A program made the translations under genes and the position numbers. The notes beneath the pieces were generated by a model. The model saw nothing but the letters and a program-made list of their open reading frames with translations. It made no database searches and had not been told where the DNA came from. Positions 57,961-64,000 of a stretch of DNA of 64,000 bases are shown in pieces. Position 1 is the stretch's first letter. Every line of letters begins with the position of its first letter. The stretch comes from Haematobia irritans (Eukaryota; Arthropoda; Insecta; Diptera; Muscidae), in contig NC_134398.1 in NCBI RefSeq assembly GCF_050003625.1, forward strand, positions 18,178,997-18,242,996, written 5' to 3'.

Positions 57961-58258
57961 CGTCGCACAGTGGGGTATTTGATCCCCAAACTGGTATTAA
58001 TTCAAGGGAACACCCGATTTACATGAAATTTGGCAAAACGTTTGCTCTTGTTAATAGTAGCATCTCTGTCAATTTTCAAAGAGATCGTGTCAGGCATATA
58101 TATAGCGCCCGTATATATAATCGTCCGATTTGAGTTTATATCCCATATTACTCAGCCAATTTTTTGAAATTTTGAACAAGCATTTTTTTTTTGAGTGGCA
58201 AGTACTTTTACTATATTTAGTTCAAACCTGATCGGAGTTATATATACCTCCCCATATG
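57961..58258. repeat. Related internal-repeat fragment of another TATACCC-type element
   Basis: 'CATATATATAGCGCCCGTAT' followed by 'CGTCCGATTTGAGTTTATAT' resembles family B internal sequence but does not match A-C closely. No ends are visible. Confidence 0.4.
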
Positions 58259-58811
58259 TACAGGGTGACTGATATGTAATACAACAAGTGCTATACTTTT
58301 TATTTTTTTTTTTAATTTCATTTTTCTTCATGGTTATGAAGAGATAAAACTGCACATATACAAACAAAAAATAATTGATAAAAGTTCATAATCTTAAATT
58401 AAAATCTATTTTATTTAAATTTAGTACACGAGTCTTTGAAATGTTCGTGCCTCTATCAAATAGGACCTAAAAGTAAGGCCAATTTCACTTAATATAAAGA
58501 AGAAATAAAATGATTTAAGTGAATAATCTTTTAATTAACTGTGATATTGAACCCTTGTATTAAAGATAAAAAAAAAACTTCAAAATAGGCTAATACTTAT
58601 TTGGAGGATTTTACATTTTTGGTTAAAAATTTATTTGAAAATAAGAAAACATTTTTTGCATTAATGTGTATTTTACAATTTGGATTTTTATTCGACATTT
58701 ATTTATAGCTGTATACCTGTGTTGATATATCGCAAATCGTGAACGAAAATTCAATAAATGAGACCTGTATCCTAGCTTTAAATTCACAGAGCCTAGATCT
58801 ATAGCTAGTTA
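58259..58811. other. No gene seen
   Basis: AT-rich. The start, ACAGGGTGACTGATATGTAA, resembles 7458-7480 (ACAGGGTGGCTTATATGTAA), so it may be the end of another dispersed element. Nothing else is recognised. Confidence 0.4.
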
Positions 58812-59061
58812 CACCCAGAGAAGGAATATGATCACCTCAAACATGTTTCAAGAGCAAAATGTTATTTTTGTATGGTGACCATGTAACATGTTTGTCACTA
58901 AAATGTTATTTTCTCGTCAAATATAATCTGCTTGCCGAAATCAGATACATGATTTCTGAGAAAATAACATGGTTGCGAAAACCATGTTACATGGTCACCA
59001 CCCAAAAATAACATTTTGCTCTTAAAACATGTCTGAGGTTATCATATTCCTTCTCTGGGTG
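58812..59061. mobile_element. Palindromic TA-flanked MITE, copy 2
   Basis: The TIRs are CACCCAGAGAAGGAATATGA at both ends, with TA on each side (58810-58811 and 59062-59063). The whole 250 bp is close to a perfect foldback, with arms continuing through 'AGCAAAATGTTATTTTT' and 'ACCATGTAACATG'. It is less decayed than copy 1. Confidence 0.92.
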
Positions 59062-59315
59062 TAGCTTCCAAAAAAGCGACTTTATATTAAAAAAAAAAAC
59101 AATATCTCAGATTCAATAACGAAATGTCAAAAGGAAAGGTCAAAAGATTTGAAGTCAAATAAATTTTTCTGTGTGTATGCTCTCACAACAACATTACGAA
59201 ACTGTATTATAACTACAACAACTAATATAGAAGACAAATAGAAATATCACGATCAAAACAAACGTATAAATTAAAACCAATGGAAAATATGTTGGTAAAT
59301 TTATCTACAACTAAC
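59062..59315. other. No gene seen
   Basis: AT-rich spacer of about 250 bp between the MITE and rosa copy 3; nothing recognised. Confidence 0.5.
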
Positions 59316-59317
59316 TA

Positions 59318-60249
59318 AAGGGTGATTCTTTTGAGGTTAGGATTTTCATGCATTAGTATTTGACAGATCACGTGGGATTTCAGACATGGTGTCAAAGAGA
59401 AAGATGCTCAGTATGCTTTGACATTTCATCATGAATAGCCGAACGATCTGCCACAACGTCGAATTTTCAGTGAATGGGCCCTAGAAAAGTTGGCAGAAAA
59501 TCCGCTTTTTTATCGACAAATTTTGTTCAGCGATGAGGCTCATTTCTGGTTGAATGGCTACGTAAATAAGCAAAATTGCCGCATTTGGAGTGAAGAGCAA
59601 CCAGAAGCCGTTCAAGAACTGCCCATGCATGCCGAAAAATGCACTGTTTGGTGTGGTTTGTACGCTGGTGGAATCATTGGACCGTATTTTTTCAAAGATG
59701 CTGTTGGACGCAACGTTACGGTGAATGGCGATCGCTATCGTTCGATGCTAACAAACTTTTTGTTGCCAAAAATGGAAGAACTGAACTTGGTTGACATGTG
59801 GTTTCAACAAGATGGCGCTACATGCCACACAGCTCGCGATTCTATGGCCATTTTGAGGGAAAACTTCGGAGAACAATTCATCTCAAGAAATGGACCGGTA
59901 AGTTGGCCACCAAGATCATGCGATTTGACGCCTTTAGACTATTTTTTGTGGGGCTACGTCAAGTCTAAAGACTACAGAAATAAGCCAGCAACTATTCCAG
60001 CTTTGGAAGACAACATTTCCGAAGAAATTCGGGCTATTCCGGCCGAAATGCTCGAAAAAGTTGCCCAAAATTGGACTTTCCGAATGGACCACCTAAGACG
60101 CAGCCGCGGTCAACATTTAAATGAAATTATCTTCAAAAAGTAAATGTCATGGACCAATCTAACGTTTCAAATAAAGAACCGATGAGATTTTGCAAATTTT
60201 ATGCGTTTTTTTTTTTTTAAAGTTATCAAGCTCTTAACAAATCACCCTT
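59318..60249 (+). mobile_element. rosa-type (DD41D) mariner element, copy 3
   Basis: Same TIRs as copies 1 and 2, TA on both sides (59316-59317 and 60250-60251). The deletion of the 5' coding region has yet another endpoint. Confidence 0.95.
59430..60143 (+). pseudogene. DD41D transposase, third deletion type (copy 3)
   Basis: Only ATGAATAG of the 5' coding end remains before a jump to 'CCGAACGATCTGCCACAACG', which puts the natural ATG out of frame (stop after MNSRTICHNVEFSVNGP). The catalytic frame is open from just after that junction to 60143 with FSDEAHF, QQDGATCH and TPLDYF intact. Two amino-acid changes from copies 1 and 2 are visible: P to A in MHAEK and V to D in KSKDY. A shorter product could start at MAENPLF (59490) but would lack the DNA-binding domain. 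Confidence 0.9.
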
Positions 60250-60251
60250 TA

Positions 60252-60833
60252 TATGTCCAACTTAATCCCAAAAAATACGTAAATTTTAAGACATCGCCAG
60301 AAACGCTGTTTCGAGTACAAAACTTCAATTTTCTTCTGATTTTTTTTGTTCCTATGGTGGAGGGTATAAAAATATATTCTATTTTAATACACTGGAAGGC
60401 GGGGAGGAATACTAATTTCCAAATTTCTGGCAAATGGATGAGAATAGCGCATTACATGTTCTAGAACTAAAATCAACAACTATATCTAAATATAAATCAT
60501 CTTGCGAAATAACAGCAAATTCTAGTTTTGAGGCAAATCGGGTTAAAACCGTGTCCTGTTAAAAATATTGATACAAATGTTTGTTTGATGATTATATAAA
60601 AAATTGAATTTTCGTTCTTATAACAACAATGTAGGTCCTTCTTTTTCCAATTCCAAAAGAAGGCACAGAATAATGTTTGCGGGCATTTTTTAGAAAGGAA
60701 GTGCAAGGCATTTTAACATGCATGATAGGAGAAGGCATATGGGAAGGTGTTAAGGATCCCAAAATCATGGGTTAAGAAGGCATGATTTTTACGGTACTTC
60801 GCAATTTTCCCGCTGGGTTATTATACCCTGTAC
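60252..60833. other. Mixed repeat debris, no gene
   Basis: It contains an isolated TATACCC end (CCTATGGTGGAGGGTATAAA near 60353) and the terminus TTTCCCGCTGGG at 60815-60826. Between them are G-rich 'AGAAGGCAT' repeats. No coding sequence is recognised. Confidence 0.45.
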
Positions 60834-62171
60834 CACAGTAGTGGTGAAGGGTATAAATATAGGAAACATTTAAATCTGAAGCAATTTTAAGGAAACTTGG
60901 CAAACGTTTATTTATGATTTATCGCTCGATATATATGTATTAGAAGTTTAGGAAAATTAGAGTCATTTTTACAACTTTTCGAGTAAGTAGTGGCGATTTA
61001 ACAAGGAAAATGTTGGTATTTTGACCATTTTTGTCGAAATCAGAAAAACATATATATGGGAGCTATATCTAAATCTGAACCGATGTCAACCAAATTTGGC
61101 ACGCATAGCTACAATGCTAATTCTACTCCCTGTGCAAAATTTCAACTAAATCGTAGTTAAAAATTGGCCTCTGTGGTCAAATGAGTGTAAATCGGGCGAA
61201 AGCTATATATGGGAGATATATCTAAATCTGAATCGATGTCAACCAAATTTGGCACACATAGCTACAATGCTAATTCTACTCCCTGTGCAAAATTTCAACT
61301 AAATCGGAGTTAAAAATTGGCCTCTGTGGTCATTTGAGGGTAAATCGGGCGAAAGCTATATATGGGAGCTATATCTAAATCTGAACCGATTTCAACCAAA
61401 TTTGGCAAGCATAGCTACAATGTTAATTCTACTCCCAGTGCAAAATTTCAACTAAATCGGAGATAAAAATTGGCCTCTGTGGGCAAATGAGTGTAAATCG
61501 GGCGAATGCTATATATGGGAGCTATATCTAAATCTGAACCGATTTGGCTGATATTTTGCAAGTTTTTCGAGACCCATCAAATATTCGGATGTACGGAATT
61601 TGAGGAAGATCGGTTGATATACACGCAAATTATGACCAGATCGGTGAAAAATATATATGGCAGCAATATCTAAATCTGAACCGATTTTTTCCAAAATCAA
61701 TAGGGATCGTCTTTGAGCCGAAACACGAGCCTACACCTAATTTTAGGACAATCGGACTAAAACTGCGCGCTGTACTTTGCACACAAAAATACATCAACAG
61801 ACAGACAGACAGACAGACAGACGGACAGACAGACAGACAGACGGACATCGCTAAATCGACTCAGAATTTAATTCTAAGCCGATCCGTATACTAAAAGGTT
61901 GGTCTATGATGGTCATATGAGTGTAAATCGGGCGAAAGCTATATATGGGAGCAATATCTAAATCTGAACAAATTTCAACCAAATTTGATACGCATAGCTA
62001 CAATGCTAATTCTACTCCTTGTGCAAAATTTCAACTAAATCGGAGTTCAAAATTGGCATCTGTGGTCATATGAGTGTAAATCGAGCGAAAGCTATATATG
62101 GGAGCTATATCTAAATCTGCACCGATTTCAATCAAATTTTGCACATTTGACTACAATACTAGTTGTACTCC
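60834..62171 (-). mobile_element. TATACCC family B element (reverse), disrupted, continuing past the window
   Basis: Family B units ('TGGGAGCTATATCTAAATC', 153 bp apart at 61056 and 61209) run through a leader with long CAGA/CGGA repeats (61797-61850). They then resume as units after the leader, so two family B pieces are joined. The second piece is split at 62172 by a 1.8-kb insertion and continues from 63975 to the window end. Confidence 0.8.
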
Positions 62172-63400
62172 TACACTGTTAGAAAAATATGTTTTTCATA
62201 TGTTCCGATATAAACAAAATGTGTTTCGGGCACGATTTTAAACCACAATATATTTAAGTGCGAACATGTAATGTTCCTGAACTAACACTAAATGTTTGGG
62301 ACATCTATGTTAATATGTTAGAATATATTATGTTTGGGGCATGAATGTTTCATAAAAATCATATGTGTGAATACAAACATATATAAATTTACAAATTTCG
62401 ACTAAACATACATATGTTGTGATATTTTATTCAAAGCGACAGAGAGAGTATAGAGAGAAATAGAGATGGAAACCGGGAGAGTTGACGAAAGATATCAATA
62501 TAACACAGCAAAAGAGTCAAACGAGAACAATTTCTGTGAAACCGCTTGTATGTTGTTTCGGAAAACTGTTTTATGATAAGGCCAAAAATTTGATATGTTT
62601 AAGTCTAAATATTATTTAATTTGAATAAAGAGAATATACATTCTGAACCAAGAGAATAGACATTTGAAAAACAAACAGCTTATGTTTTCGCCTTGAGAGC
62701 AGCATTTTATGTATGTGTGGACATGTGTTTTGTTTATCATTTTGGCATTATGGGCACAATTTTTTTCTTGGTTCGTTAAAAGAAATCAGGGGTCTTCATA
62801 AAAATAACGAAAGGGCACTATACTCTTTTTAGAGTTGGGACAGTAAAATGAAATAAGGAGGAAATAGTGAAAAATTACACAGTAAAATGTAAAAAAAACA
62901 AACTTTAGTTCCTCTTTATTAAAAAGTAGTCCACGAGGAGTCGACGGACACCATCAAATATAAAAGCGGGCATTAAGTTCGAGTTTTACAGCTAAAACAA
63001 TTTAAAAAGTTTATTTTCTTTAAAATGAATTATTAAAGAAAAATAAAAGGAATTTTAGAGCGATGGTGTTAAATGCTAGTAAAAAACTGTTCACTCCTAA
63101 ATAAATTTATGTTTATATTATAAAATTATGTATGTATGTTTATACTCGACTCCACGTTCTTCTTTTGTTAGTTTTTGAATTCCTTCCAAATTTTAAAGTT
63201 TTGTACAAAAACAGTTTTTTATTACAAGATTGTTATTTTTGCAATAAAAAATAATATTTTATCCAAAAATCAGTCAATTTCGTTTATATCAAGCACTGTT
63301 ACTGACTATAAATCTTTAATAACGCACATTTCGAAGTTTCATTTAAAAAAAATTAATATAGTATAAATATAAATGTGTAAATTAAAAAAAAAAAAAAAAT

Positions 63401-63478
63401 GTTCGGTCGGAGCAGGGATTGAACCCACGACCCTTTGCATGCAAGGCAGACATGCTAACCACTGCTCCACGTGGCAAA
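63401..63478 (-). mobile_element. tRNA-like SINE head with poly(T) on the plus-strand left
   Basis: On the minus strand: GGAGCAGTGGTTAGCATG, then GGTTCAATCCCTGC and CGACCGAAC, followed by A-run sequence. It resembles the head of the GAGCCACCGTGG SINE but carries a simple A-rich tail and no CCTAA tail. A SINE fragment is more likely than a tRNA gene. Confidence 0.65.
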
Positions 63479-63589
63479 CAAATGTATGTTTCTGTTAAAT
63501 AATGTTATGTTTCCATAGGCTCGTGGGCGCTGCAAACTATGCTATATAAATGTAACTTAAAACGATAATTATCTACTGGTGACTATAAC

Positions 63590-63664
63590 AGCTACGTAGC
63601 CCAGTGGATAGTGTGTTGGCTTACAAACTGTATGGTCCTCGGTTCGATTCTCCGTGCAGGCGAA
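63590..63664 (+). mobile_element. Second tRNA-like SINE head
   Basis: A-box TAGCCCAGTGGATAGTG and B-box GGTTCGATTCTCC with normal spacing, followed by 'GTAAAATTTAAAAAAATTT'. It is similar to the minus-strand head at 56914-56990. It lies 110 bp from an oppositely oriented head of a different type. Confidence 0.6.
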
Positions 63665-63974
63665 AGGTAAAATTTAAAAAAATTTATAAAAGTGAATAAT
63701 TTCTTCAACATTATTTGTATTACAGAGAAAGGTGCCAATAACTAAAAAAATTCGTGGAAGTGAAAATTACGAGTATGTTAGGGAATGAGCACAATCGTGA
63801 TTGGGAAAAATTCTTTCAAGCATATAATATTTTTGGCTCAAAATGCTTCCAAACATATAATATGTTCACATAAAACAAACATATTAATGTTTCGGCAGTA
63901 TGCAATAATATATGTGCTTCCTGCAAAATATGTTTGGAACATATGTTAAAGAAGCGATTTTTTTTGAGGGTGTA

Positions 63975-64000
63975 GTGCAAAATTTCAATCAAATTGGGGT
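63975..64000 (-). mobile_element. TATACCC family B, continuation beyond the window
   Basis: It resumes the family B unit broken at 62171 ('GTGCAAAATTTCAATCAAAT') and runs off the window end. Confidence 0.85.

Larger units (their letters stand above)
62174..63972. mobile_element. 1.8-kb TA-flanked non-autonomous element with two SINE-like heads
   Basis: The ends are imperfect inverted repeats (CACTGTTAGAAAAAT and, reading inward from the right, CACCCTCAAAAAAAAT), with TA on both sides (62172-62173 and 63973-63974). Removing it restores GTACTCCTAGTGCAAAATTT, the exact sequence at 40673-40692 of another family B element. Both subterminal regions are rich in ATATGTT/AACATAT motifs. No transposase is encoded. 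Confidence 0.88.

Noticed and set aside
61797..61850. CAGA/CGGA tandem repeat as an independent microsatellite
   Set aside because: It is the GTCTGTCC-type leader segment found in every TATACCC element, here slightly expanded.
63590..63664. Possible functional tRNA gene (A-box and B-box present)
   Set aside because: The sequence is followed by SINE-like A-rich sequence, similar heads occur elsewhere, and I could not fold a convincing acceptor stem and anticodon arm.

Overview
The window looks like intergenic or intronic DNA of a calyptrate (probably muscid) fly. It is AT-rich and built almost entirely of repeats, with no host exon I can support. The fly assignment is inference from the repeat types: TA-inserting Tc1/mariner elements, Helitron ends, tRNA-derived SINEs, and TATACCC-ended elements carrying GTCCGTCCGTC motifs. 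I matched nothing to a database.

Four components make up most of it. (1) Arrays of a 29-bp minisatellite built from two short palindromes (TTTTGTCAAAA and TTTCTATAGAAA). They lie forward at 175-1680, 3850-4310, 6825-7310, 11579-14875, 24006-28835 and 49250-50105, and inverted at 15990-17230, 18001-18890, 19860-22130 and 39113-47640. Both orientations meet at 51895-52445. At least two arrays sit inside TIR elements with 8-bp target duplications. (2) Three diverged families (A, B, C) of elements with palindromic ends (TATACCC at one end, a CGGCC/GGCCG hairpin then ACTTGTTTT at the other). All carry internal tandem units of exactly 153 bp. A fourth, D, is seen only as ends. (3) Cut-and-paste transposons: three nearly identical but differently deleted DD41D (rosa-type) mariner copies, one DD37E mariner with two short frameshifts, two TA-flanked palindromic MITEs, two hAT-type MITEs with perfect 8-bp duplications plus a third probable one, and a 1.8-kb TA-flanked element near the right end. 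(4) Retroelements and rolling-circle elements: a 5'-truncated RNase H-containing LINE, three copies of a tRNA-headed SINE sharing that LINE's 3' tail, three other tRNA-like SINE heads, and two non-autonomous Helitrons.

Layout: 1-11 kb holds A elements, a MITE, a SINE, a hAT element and the LINE. 11-29 kb is dominated by minisatellite arrays. 29-37 kb holds a hAT MITE, a Helitron and A/B/C elements. 37-39 kb is apparently unique. 39-47.6 kb is one inverted array into which B, C, a Helitron and two rosa copies are nested. 47.6-53.5 kb holds a dispersed repeat interrupted by the DD37E element, a foldback array and an A element carrying a SINE. 53.5-55.2 kb is apparently unique. 55-64 kb holds B elements, a MITE, rosa copy 3 and the 1.8-kb TA element. 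The nesting gives relative ages: arrays and A/B/C elements are old; rosa, the DD37E element, the Helitrons and the SINEs are younger.

No element here encodes an intact transposition machinery, so every copy would depend on proteins made elsewhere. The most interesting unexplained signals are the shared 153-bp period of the three TATACCC families, the symmetric sequence variants of the 29-bp palindromic minisatellite, and an interleaved pair of perfect inverted repeats at 26.0-26.7 kb.
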